In this document: one piece after another, positions 1 to 5,456 of the stretch
How the letters are laid out: each line of letters begins with the position of its first letter
How positions within the stretch are numbered: the stretch's first letter is position 1
Assembly: GCA_964614375.1 (NCBI GenBank)
Contig: CAZTLI010000200.1
Span: forward strand, 1 to 9,252
DNA from: CAZTLI01 sp964614375
Lineage (GTDB): Bacteria > Chloroflexota > Anaerolineae > Aggregatilineales > Phototrophicaceae
Direction: 5' to 3'
Length of the DNA: 9,252 nucleotides
Notes under the pieces: generated by a model
What the model was told of the DNA's origin: nothing
Seen by the model: the letters and a program-made list of their open reading frames with translations, nothing else
Databases searched by the model: none
Made by a program: the position numbers and the translations under genes

Positions 1-77
1 ACACCTTTTATGGGCACAAGCGCGAACACACCGGACAAATCGGCCTGTTTCGGGGTAAGTTAAACCGGGTCGATTAA
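1..77 (+). CDS. Possible C-terminal tail of an upstream gene (partial)
   Basis: In the frame starting at base 3 there is an open stretch of 24 codons that ends with TAA at 75-77. The peptide end reads ...HTGQIGLFRGKLNRVD and many third positions are G or C, as in the genes further on. The other two plus frames also close soon (stops at 56-58 and 61-63), so the case rests only on composition and on the frame reaching the window edge. No family can be named from 24 residues. It may equally be non-coding. Confidence 0.25.
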   Translation, partial: TFYGHKREHTGQIGLFRGKLNRVD

Positions 78-128
78 CACCCCATAACGTGCATGGAAGG
101 CGTTCGGCAGCTTGCACCAATTGGGGGT

Positions 129-150
129 CATAAATTACCGCGAATTTATG
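129..150. repeat. AT-rich perfect palindrome upstream of the kinase promoter
   Basis: CATAAATT (129-136) and AATTTATG (143-150) are perfect inverted 8-mers separated by six bases (ACCGCG). The site lies 52 bp upstream of the -35 box of the promoter at 202-230. A symmetric 8-6-8 arrangement is the usual shape of a dimeric regulator site, so an operator or activator site for the kinase-methyltransferase operon is plausible. A short hairpin following the possible gene end at 77 is the alternative. There is no T-tract, so an intrinsic terminator is unlikely. Confidence 0.4.
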
Positions 151-201
151 CACAACGCCCGCATACGCCGCTGTGACCTGGCCCCCACCATATCCCCGAA
201 T

Positions 202-230
202 TTGACAGGCGCTTTTGATTAGGTTTTAAT
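202..230 (+). promoter_or_regulatory. Sigma70-type promoter for the kinase-methyltransferase operon
   Basis: A perfect -35 box TTGACA (202-207) is followed after exactly 17 bp by TTTAAT (225-230), a 5/6 match to the -10 consensus. Transcription would start near 237. This is the best-matching promoter in the window and lies directly upstream of the kinase frame. Confidence 0.75.
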
Positions 231-263
231 AAAAGTACCTCGAAATGCCCTCTACACAGGGTT

Positions 264-1244
264 TTGTATCGCGTCTACATTCAGTATAGGAGGTGCGTTC
301 GTGCTGTCCTGAAGCAGGTCATCGCCGCGTTGTCACAGCGTCCATCGCCGGACATTGACATCACGCCGCTCACTGGCGGTATCACCAACACCACCTATCG
401 CCTTGATATGGACGGCAAGTTGTTTGTGGTGTCCATCGCCAGAGCGGGGTCACGCGCGCTCAATATTGACCACGCCAGCGAAGCCCATAATACACAACAA
501 GCACATCAGAAAGGCATCGCGCCGCAGGTCATTTTGTACCGTCCGGGTGTTCTCGTGACCCGCTTTATCGGGGGGCAGGTGCTGCAATCCGGCGCGCTCA
601 AATCGCGACAGATGTTGTCACGGGTTGTACAGACTCTCAAACAGTGTCACAGTATCCCACTGGACAGGGTGCGTGGGCAGTATTCGGTTTTTAAAGCGGT
701 GACCCATCATCTGGCGCGCAGCCAACCCTATCAGCCGCCCTATCCACGCAATCTGGATGCGATCATCACTACCGCGCGATGGATTCAACTGGCAGTCGGC
801 CAACCGCGCGCACCCGTCTTTTGCCATAACGATGTCATCCCCGCCAATATGATTGATACAGGCGATGGCATCGTCCTGATTGACTGGGAATATGCTGGAA
901 TCGGTGACGCCTATTTCGATTTGGGCATGTTAGCCGCCTATCACGATTTGACTGCCGACGAGGAACAGGCGCTGTTGACCGCGTATGCCGGACGCGCGAC
1001 ACCAGCGACACTCGCGCGACTGCGTTTGCTGCGCGTGATGTCGGATTTGCGCGACGCAGCGTGGGCGATGCTGCAATGGGCATTGTCGCCGCTGGATTTT
1101 GACTATGAAGCCTATGGACGGCAGCGATTCTGGCGCTTTACACAGGGTTGCGCCCAGCCTGATTTTGAACGCTGGTTACAGCAAGCCGCACTGCCCAAAT
1201 CGCAAGCAAATGAAAAGGAACAACCCCATGCCGGACTACTCTGA
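264..1244 (+). CDS. Choline/ethanolamine-kinase-family phosphotransferase
   Basis: A cytosolic kinase of the APH/choline kinase fold (LicA/ThiK-like), expected to transfer the ATP gamma-phosphate to a small alcohol; the substrate is not readable. Numbering from TTG 264: nucleotide loop LTGGITNTTYRL at 36-47, strand FVVSIA at 54-59, Glu73 in the helix that normally pairs with the ATP-contacting basic residue, catalytic Brenner motif HND..PAN at 188-195, and metal-binding LIDWEYAG at 205-212. Odd: the strand usually carries a basic residue (VLRIP-like), yet Ser57 stands there. Length (about 310-326 aa) suits the family. The start is uncertain: TTG 264 is the only common start codon before the nucleotide loop apart from TTG 330, but it has only AGGG two bases upstream. 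CTG 309 or a frameshifted GTG 301 would fit the strong ribosome site better. The frame runs 17 nt into the next gene, implying an operon with coupled translation. The family call is firm; the substrate is unknown. Confidence 0.85.
   Translation: MYRVYIQYRRCVRAVLKQVIAALSQRPSPDIDITPLTGGITNTTYRLDMDGKLFVVSIARAGSRALNIDHASEAHNTQQAHQKGIAPQVILYRPGVLVTRFIGGQVLQSGALKSRQMLSRVVQTLKQCHSIPLDRVRGQYSVFKAVTHHLARSQPYQPPYPRNLDAIITTARWIQLAVGQPRAPVFCHNDVIPANMIDTGDGIVLIDWEYAGIGDAYFDLGMLAAYHDLTADEEQALLTAYAGRATPATLARLRLLRVMSDLRDAAWAMLQWALSPLDFDYEAYGRQRFWRFTQGCAQPDFERWLQQAALPKSQANEKEQPHAGLL
288..294 (+). promoter_or_regulatory. Strong Shine-Dalgarno in front of an out-of-frame GTG
   Basis: AGGAGGT at 288-294 is the strongest ribosome-binding sequence seen here. 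The codon at the ideal distance (6 nt) is GTG at 301, but that frame reads GTG CTG TCC TGA and stops after three codons. In the kinase frame the nearest potential start after it is a CTG at 309 (14 nt away), then TTG at 330. The mismatch between site and frame is discussed under findings. Confidence 0.6.
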
Positions 1245-1914
1245 AACCTTTTATCGTACCCATGCCCGACGCTATTCGGAAGCATCGCATCAGCATCTGC
1301 ATTCGGTCTATGTCAAATCGTCCCATCCACTGTTGAAAGGCGATACCAACCTGCACGACCGCCTGAAAATCCTCGCACCGGGTAAACGCGGCTTGGATGC
1401 GGGTTGTGGCGCGGGCGGGCGCGATGTCTATACTTTCTATCAAGATGGCTATGATATGCTCGGCGTGGATGCTGTCGAAGAGAATATCGCCCTCGCGCGC
1501 GAACTGCATCCCGAAATCCGTGACCGGGTACAGGTACATAATCTGCGCCAACCCTTACCCTTCCCGGATGCCGACTTCGACTTCGTGATGTGTAACGCCG
1601 TCATCCAGCACATTGACCGCGAGGTTGTGCTCAAGCGGGTATTACCAGAGTTAGTGCGGGTACTGCGTCCGAATGGGGTGCTGCAATTGATGTTCAAAAA
1701 TGGCGAGGGCATCATCACCGTTCACGATGACCTGTACAATACGTCGCGGACATTCCTCCTCTATGAAGAAGACACGATCCTGCATACCCTCACACAGGCG
1801 GGCATGAGGCTGATTCCAGCGGAAGATGGACAGCTTGGCGGCATCATGCACTTCAGCGACCCCAAGCCCGTCGAACACTGTGTCATCTTCATGCGGAAGC
1901 GGCAGTCATCGTAA
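1228..1914 (+). CDS. Class I SAM-dependent methyltransferase
   Basis: A 228-aa cytosolic methyltransferase of the Methyltransf_11/25 type, using S-adenosylmethionine. The SAM-binding motif I, GLDAGCGAG, is at residues 55-63. The acidic end of strand 2 that contacts the ribose is Asp81 in GVDAVE. The motif II/post-II region DADFDFVMCNAVIQHI is at 114-129, followed by VLRPNGVL, the usual loop after strand 5. The start ATG 1228 is preceded by AAAGGA (1214-1219) at a good distance. The frame is open upstream, with other ATGs at 1099 and 1210, but those lie inside the kinase gene and lack a site. The first 17 nt overlap the kinase, so the two are probably one transcript from the promoter at 202-230. 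The substrate is not predictable; an amine or small alcohol handled by the kinase is a guess from context. Confidence 0.9.
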   Translation: MPDYSETFYRTHARRYSEASHQHLHSVYVKSSHPLLKGDTNLHDRLKILAPGKRGLDAGCGAGGRDVYTFYQDGYDMLGVDAVEENIALARELHPEIRDRVQVHNLRQPLPFPDADFDFVMCNAVIQHIDREVVLKRVLPELVRVLRPNGVLQLMFKNGEGIITVHDDLYNTSRTFLLYEEDTILHTLTQAGMRLIPAEDGQLGGIMHFSDPKPVEHCVIFMRKRQSS

Positions 1915-2059
1915 CAAGCACACTGAAAACCTGACACGTTCGGGTAAAACATATGCCGGTAGCATTTGCGATGTTCCGCCACACGTTAAAATATGCGGCT
2001 GTCCGAAAACCACGTCACCTGAAGCTGACACAATCAGCACATGGCGCGGTTTGCACGAC

Positions 2060-2083
2060 AAAAAATTGTCCACTTCAGTGGAC
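2060..2083 (-). terminator. Intrinsic terminator for the cNMP-fold gene
   Basis: Read on the minus strand, GTCCAC-TGAA-GTGGAC (2083-2068) forms a perfect 6-bp stem with a 4-nt loop, followed after two A by six T (2065-2060). It lies 83 nt beyond the stop of the minus-strand gene ending at 2166, so it would end that transcript and protect against read-through into the methyltransferase. On the plus strand there is no T-tract. Confidence 0.6.
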
Positions 2084-2094
2084 GTGGCACTGCG

Positions 2095-2139
2095 GCAGCC
2101 AGATGATAGCGGTGTTGTGTACCGTCATCGTCTGGCTGC
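2095..2139. repeat. Long imperfect hairpin in the convergent 3' region
   Basis: Arms GCAGCCAGATGAT (2095-2107) and ATCGTCTGGCTGC (2127-2139) pair over 13 positions with one G-T wobble. After an A-C mismatch (2108/2126) and a G-T wobble the stem resumes with CGGT (2110-2113) against ACCG (2121-2124), closing a 7-nt loop. No T-run follows on either strand, so it is not a standard terminator. It would sit in the 3' UTR of either convergent transcript. Confidence 0.6.
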
Positions 2140-2153
2140 GGACTTTGCTGTGC

Positions 2154-2171
2154 GTTTAACGGGTCTTAAAC
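2154..2171. repeat. Small inverted repeat over the stop codon of the cNMP-fold gene
   Basis: GTTTAA (2154-2159) and TTAAAC (2166-2171) are perfect inverted 6-mers around a 6-nt loop. The right arm contains the TAA stop (minus strand, 2168-2166) of the cNMP-fold gene. It is AU-rich and probably weak. Confidence 0.35.
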
Positions 2172-2558
2172 CGTCGGCGCTTCTTTAACTGGCATTTGCC
2201 CGATAGCCCGCAGCATCATCTCACGGGTACGGCGCGCCATCACGCGCATGACCTGCGTCGCGAAAGTCGGCGTTTCTTGCACAAGAAATAGAAATCGCTG
2301 TTCATCGACTTTGACAATTTTGCAATCGGTTTTGGCAATGGCCGTGGTCGTGTGTGGGCTGTCGTCGATGATGGACTTTTCGCCCATAATCCCGCCCACA
2401 ACCACCGTCTCAATCACCGCGCCATTGAAATAAATATCGACTTCGCCCTCTTGCACGGCATAGAGCAGGTCGTCGGGGTCGCCCACTTTAAAGATAATCT
2501 CGCCTGCGTTATAGCTCACGGCGTCTTTTACGTGTTTGAAATAATCAATTTGCGGCAT
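2166..2558 (-). CDS. Stand-alone cyclic-nucleotide-binding-fold protein
   Basis: A 130-aa single-domain protein of the CRP/FNR effector-domain family, probably cytosolic. Strand signatures are present in order: YNAGEIIFKVGDPDDLLYAV at 16-35, GEVDIYF at 38-44, then the phosphate-binding cassette beginning GEKSIIDDSP at 59-68, TDCKIVKVDE at 77-86, and a C-terminal helix rich in Arg and Met. In cAMP binders the cassette holds GE...PR[ST]A; here Glu60 is kept but the Arg position is His69 (PHTTTA), so classical cNMP binding may be lost or altered. There is no DNA-binding helix-turn-helix, unlike CRP (about 210 aa), so it is a sensor or partner module rather than a transcription factor. The start at 2558 is chosen for AGGGA six bases upstream; a TTG at 2579 and ATG at 2576 lie in frame upstream without a better site. 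The intrinsic terminator at 2060-2083 follows. Confidence 0.8.
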   Translation of the reverse strand: MPQIDYFKHVKDAVSYNAGEIIFKVGDPDDLLYAVQEGEVDIYFNGAVIETVVVGGIMGEKSIIDDSPHTTTAIAKTDCKIVKVDEQRFLFLVQETPTFATQVMRVMARRTREMMLRAIGQMPVKEAPTV

Positions 2559-2600
2559 GTCTGTCCCTATCAGCATCAATTGATGGTCAACCCACCTATG

Positions 2601-2629
2601 ATAATGACGCTGTTTTAAGGGCGAGTTAA
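2601..2629 (-). promoter_or_regulatory. Candidate promoter for the cNMP-fold gene
   Basis: On the minus strand TTAACT (2629-2624), 17 bp, then CATTAT (2606-2601) gives 4/6 matches in each box with ideal spacing. It lies between the decayed propeller fragment and the gene, about 43 bp upstream of the start at 2558. Confidence 0.35.
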
Positions 2630-2636
2630 AAATAGG

Positions 2637-2839
2637 CTAAACTTTGCGCGTGATTTGCAATGTCACGCCCGTGTCCACATCAAGCAGATAGATGTGCGGT
2701 GTAAAAGACGAGGATGTGCCTAACCGCGCAAAGGCCAGTATCGCGCTCTGCCGCGTGCTGCCCAACGCCAACGCCACACCACTACAATCACAAGGATGGC
2801 GATTAGTATTGCGCTGATTTTGACCCCAAAAGCCGTCAT
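2637..2839 (-). pseudogene. Truncated, frameshifted copy of the adjacent beta-propeller gene (N-terminal part)
   Basis: Reading the minus strand from ATG 2839, the first frame gives MTAFGVKISAILIAILVIVVV, which resembles the export signal of the intact neighbour (MKFGALLVAISMILLGGALV). Continuing that frame soon meets a TAG, but the frame shifted by one base continues VALALGSTRQSAILAFAR and then IYLLDVDTGVTLQITR to a TAG at 2639-2637. These match ALVLGQGRNSAVLALSR and IFILDVDSALALPITR of the intact protein. The element is therefore about 68 codons of a second propeller gene with a -1-type frameshift inside the signal region, and with all PD40 repeats missing. It sits directly downstream of the intact copy in the same orientation, as expected for a decayed tandem duplicate. 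No convincing ribosome-binding site precedes it. Confidence 0.8.
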
Positions 2840-2891
2840 GGATACAGCCTGATTACGTGTTCATCGACTTTTAGCCAGCAACGAGCGACTG

Positions 2892-4079
2892 TCAAGGTTG
2901 CCATGAATAGATGATGCCAGACGTTGGCCCCAGATTATGGATCTGACCTGTATGCACATCAATGAGATACAACGCCAGCAAGCCATCCGCCACGCCGGGA
3001 CGTGACCCGGACACAAACGCCACATAGCGACCATCCGGCGACCATTGGACATTGTTCATCGGCCCGACGCCGTTCATACTGACAATAGGGTCGCCGCTGC
3101 GGGTGACAATGTGGATCATATCATCCGTATCCATATAGACCAAACGTGACCCATCAGGTGACAAAACGGGCGGTGTGAATAGATTGACATCTTCTGCGAT
3201 GAGGTGCGATGCGCCTGTTTCGACATCCACCCACCGCAGTTCACCCTGACTGACATCCTCACCCGCGCCATAGACGATACCTGTCGCATCCGGCAGCCAC
3301 ATCGGAATCATATCCATTGTCGGACTCTGGCTGAGATTGCGCTGTGTGTCATGCGCGAGGTCAGCGACATAAATTTCAAAACCGAGTTCCCGCTGACTGC
3401 GATAGGCAATCTGTGTGCTGTCTGGTGACCACGCGGGCATATCATCCACCCGCTTGTCGTTATTGCTTACATTGCGCGTTTCGCCACTTTGGACATTCAC
3501 AACCCACAATTCACTATCTGCCGGGTCATTCGTGGGAAAAATACCGTACACAATGGCGTCGTTATCAGGCGACCAAACGATGTCCTGTTTCGGCTGGGGC
3601 GTTTGTGCGAGGGCGCGCCATGTCAGATCAGCCGCATGGATGACGACGAGATTGTAGCGCTCCGATGTCACCGTTTCGAGCGCAACAGTCGCGCCATTGG
3701 ATGACCAATACAGCGGGGTGATGTTGATCTCCGGTAGTCCCTGCGTCACACGCTGCTGACGACCATCAGGGGTGATGAAAGCGACAGTGTAGGGCGTGAT
3801 GGAGGGCGTCGTGTTGCGGGTACTGTCGAGGTAAATGAACGCGATTTGTGTCCCATCCGGCGACCATGTAGGCACATAATGATCGGTGCGATTGCGGGTA
3901 ATGGGCAGCGCCAGTGCGGAATCGACATCGAGTATGAAAATTTGTGTGTGACCATTCCATACGCGGGACAACGCCAGCACCGCACTATTGCGCCCTTGCC
4001 CCAACACCAGCGCGCCACCCAGCAGTATCATGCTGATGGCGACCAGCAGCGCCCCGAATTTCATAGTCACTCGCCTCAT
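2892..4079 (-). CDS. Exported PD40/TolB-like beta-propeller protein
   Basis: A 395-aa protein with a short basic start and a hydrophobic segment at about 8-27 (MKFGALLVAISMILLGG...), so it is exported and perhaps held by that segment. The rest is made of PD40 (TolB/WD40-like) repeats with the signature W-S-P-D-G-x-x-I-A/V-x: near 72, 125 (WSSNG), 169, 217, 261 (WLPDA), 306 (LSPDG) and 346. Seven signatures suit a seven-bladed propeller. Linking strands such as IFILDVDS, LWVVNVQSGET and LYLIDVHTGQ are the inner strands of blades. The family typically mediates protein or ligand contacts in the periplasm or outer envelope; no catalytic domain is visible. A second ATG at 4064 (residue 6) would start directly at the signal and is an equal candidate. 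A promoter lies at 4128-4156. The gene is divergent from the TPR pair, which suggests a shared envelope role. A decayed copy follows at 2637-2839. Confidence 0.85.
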   Translation of the reverse strand: MRRVTMKFGALLVAISMILLGGALVLGQGRNSAVLALSRVWNGHTQIFILDVDSALALPITRNRTDHYVPTWSPDGTQIAFIYLDSTRNTTPSITPYTVAFITPDGRQQRVTQGLPEINITPLYWSSNGATVALETVTSERYNLVVIHAADLTWRALAQTPQPKQDIVWSPDNDAIVYGIFPTNDPADSELWVVNVQSGETRNVSNNDKRVDDMPAWSPDSTQIAYRSQRELGFEIYVADLAHDTQRNLSQSPTMDMIPMWLPDATGIVYGAGEDVSQGELRWVDVETGASHLIAEDVNLFTPPVLSPDGSRLVYMDTDDMIHIVTRSGDPIVSMNGVGPMNNVQWSPDGRYVAFVSGSRPGVADGLLALYLIDVHTGQIHNLGPTSGIIYSWQP

Positions 4080-4127
4080 GGATGTGTGCCTGTCCTGTGT
4101 GATGTCATCCCGCTGTCAGACTCTCCG

Positions 4128-4156
4128 ATAATAGTGGAAGTCGCACGGCTTGCCAA
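4128..4156 (-). promoter_or_regulatory. Promoter for the beta-propeller gene
   Basis: On the minus strand TTGGCA (4156-4151), 17 bp, TATTAT (4133-4128): 5/6 matches in each box and ideal spacing. Transcription would start near 4121, leaving a leader of about 42 nt to the ATG at 4079. It occupies the middle of the 165-bp region between the divergent propeller and TPR genes. Confidence 0.65.
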
Positions 4157-4192
4157 TGTAAGAGTTGCGAATCAGGTGTTGGAGATTGGGTG

Positions 4193-4198
4193 TACAAT
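4193..4198 (+). promoter_or_regulatory. Possible -10 box for the first TPR gene
   Basis: TACAAT is a 5/6 match to the -10 consensus, 46 bp before the ATG at 4245. No good -35 box lies 16-18 bp upstream (TTGCGA is 22 bp away), so an activator or another sigma factor may be needed. This is a weak call. Confidence 0.25.
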
Positions 4199-4222
4199 GA
4201 GGGAGCAGGCCGCCGTGATTAC

Positions 4223-4236
4223 GAGGAGATGACTCC
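4223..4236 (+). promoter_or_regulatory. Distant, hairpin-embedded Shine-Dalgarno of the first TPR gene
   Basis: GAGGAG (4223-4228) is a strong ribosome-binding sequence but lies 16 nt before ATG 4245. Part of it pairs with CTCC (4233-4236) around the loop ATGA. An ATG at 4228 in another frame reads only to a TGA at 4327-4329. The arrangement could lower or control translation, or the true spacing may be reduced by folding. Confidence 0.3.
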
Positions 4237-4244
4237 CACAAACA

Positions 4245-5303
4245 ATGGTTTATATACGACACCTATCCTTCTTTTTGCTATTGTGTATGCTGCCAGGTCT
4301 GACTATCCCCGTCTATGCACAGGGCAATGACTGTCTGACGGGCGAGGATGCCTATATCCGGCATATCGAACGCGGTGGCATTGCCTATGGCAGTGGTGAA
4401 ATGCGCGATGCCGAGCGTGAATATACCTGCGCGATTCAACTGCGGCCTGACCATCCCCTGGCCTATAACAGTCGGGGACGGGCGCGCGAGGTATTGGGTT
4501 TATATGACCTCGCGATTGAAGATTATACTGTGGTGTTGGACTTGCAGCCGGATTATGTCGCGGCTTATAACAATCGCGGGCGCATCTATTATCTTCAGCA
4601 GCAGTTCGGGCAAGCCATCGCCGACTTCAACCGCGCCATCGAAATCGACCCGACCTATGCCCTCGCTTACAACAATCGTGGATTGGTGCATCTGAACATC
4701 GGACACAACGATCAGGCCATTGCCGACTTTGAAATGGCGATTGAATTGGAACTCGACCCGATTGCATGGGCCTATACCAATCTGGGCGTGACCTATAATG
4801 TGCTGGAAGAATACGGCATAGCGATTGAATATTTTGACGCCGCGCTCAACTTTGATCCCGGTGTGGCGGAGGCATGGCGACGACGGGGCGATGCCTATTA
4901 CGCGCTCAACCAGACCGAAAATGCGCTCGAAAGTTATCAACGCTATGCCGAAGTCGCGGGTGATCGTGCCGCGCCGGACGTGCTCGAACGGGTCCGTGAA
5001 TTGGAATCGCAGCAAACGGCGGTGCAAATCCTGCCGACCATCGTCATCGGACTGATTCTCGTCGCCTTTGTCATTGACGCCCTCATGCGAAAACGCCATC
5101 AAGCGCGTGAAGCGGCAGCTGTAGCCGAAGCGCCACACACCAGCGCAGCACCCGCAGTGGCTGAAGCTGTGCCTGACGAATCGCAACCCCCACCCCAGAA
5201 GCGTCCCTCCCGGCGCAGGCTGTGGGCGCTGGTCGCGACTCCGCTAGTCGTCGGCGCGGCAGTGCTGGCGCGCGGCTTATTCAATAGTGGTTCGGAAGAA
5301 TGA
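4245..5303 (+). CDS. Exported TPR protein with two C-terminal membrane segments (paralogue A)
   Basis: A 352-aa protein built for protein-protein contacts. It has a signal peptide at 1-25 ending VYA before Gln26. Six tetratricopeptide repeats follow at about 37-71, 72-105, 106-139, 140-174, 175-208 and 209-244, with strong motifs such as AYNNRG and AIADF.RAIEIDP. A membrane segment spans 260-281 and is followed by positive MRKRHQ. Next come an Ala/Pro/Glu-rich linker (about 285-318), an Arg/Lys patch (KRPSRRR, 319-325), a second membrane segment (326-346) and a short acidic tail. The predicted topology is TPR domain outside, linker inside. Cys30 (NDCLTG) and Cys62 (YTCAI) recur in the downstream paralogue at 5457 and could form a disulfide. 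The start is the first ATG after an in-frame TGA. The partner is unknown; the divergent propeller is a contextual candidate. Confidence 0.85.
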   Translation: MVYIRHLSFFLLLCMLPGLTIPVYAQGNDCLTGEDAYIRHIERGGIAYGSGEMRDAEREYTCAIQLRPDHPLAYNSRGRAREVLGLYDLAIEDYTVVLDLQPDYVAAYNNRGRIYYLQQQFGQAIADFNRAIEIDPTYALAYNNRGLVHLNIGHNDQAIADFEMAIELELDPIAWAYTNLGVTYNVLEEYGIAIEYFDAALNFDPGVAEAWRRRGDAYYALNQTENALESYQRYAEVAGDRAAPDVLERVRELESQQTAVQILPTIVIGLILVAFVIDALMRKRHQAREAAAVAEAPHTSAAPAVAEAVPDESQPPPQKRPSRRRLWALVATPLVVGAAVLARGLFNSGSEE

Positions 5304-5356
5304 CAACCGTTGTTAGCCTTCAGCACAGCAATTACGTCACGCACTATCCTGCTTTT

Positions 5357-5397
5357 GCTGACCTGCTGAAATGCTGATTACCCCTAAAGAATGGGGT
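5357..5397. repeat. Three phased GCTGA octamers and a short hairpin between the TPR genes
   Basis: GCTGACCT, GCTGAAAT and GCTGATTA follow each other at exact 8-nt steps (5357, 5365, 5373). Then ACCCC (5380-5384) pairs with GGGGT (5393-5397) across an 8-nt loop. No T-tract follows, so termination after paralogue A is unproven. A TATGAT at 5413-5418 downstream could be a -10 box for paralogue B but lacks a clear -35 box. Function unknown. Confidence 0.3.
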
Positions 5398-5456
5398 GAC
5401 TCCACCACCAATTATGATATACCCTGAGATTATCGGCGTTATCGGGGGGAATTCTC

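Noticed and set aside
1138..1551. Minus-strand open frame opposite the kinase end and methyltransferase start
   Set aside because: Antisense to motif-bearing genes, with no recognisable domain or ribosome site.
1826..2188. Small plus-strand frames in the methyltransferase/cNMP intergenic region (also 1953-2159)
   Set aside because: They run through all three hairpins and the terminator, have no ribosome-binding site, and the peptides match nothing I know. A decayed transposase was considered but no motif supports it.
4500..5186. Long open frame on the minus strand inside TPR gene A
   Set aside because: It is antisense to clear TPR repeats and its translation is low-complexity Ile/Val/Arg-rich, as produced by the codon bias of the repeats. 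The same applies to 5532-6527 minus in TPR gene B.
5380..5397. ACCCC/GGGGT hairpin as terminator of TPR gene A
   Set aside because: Only five pairs and no T-tract on either strand; kept as a weak structure only.
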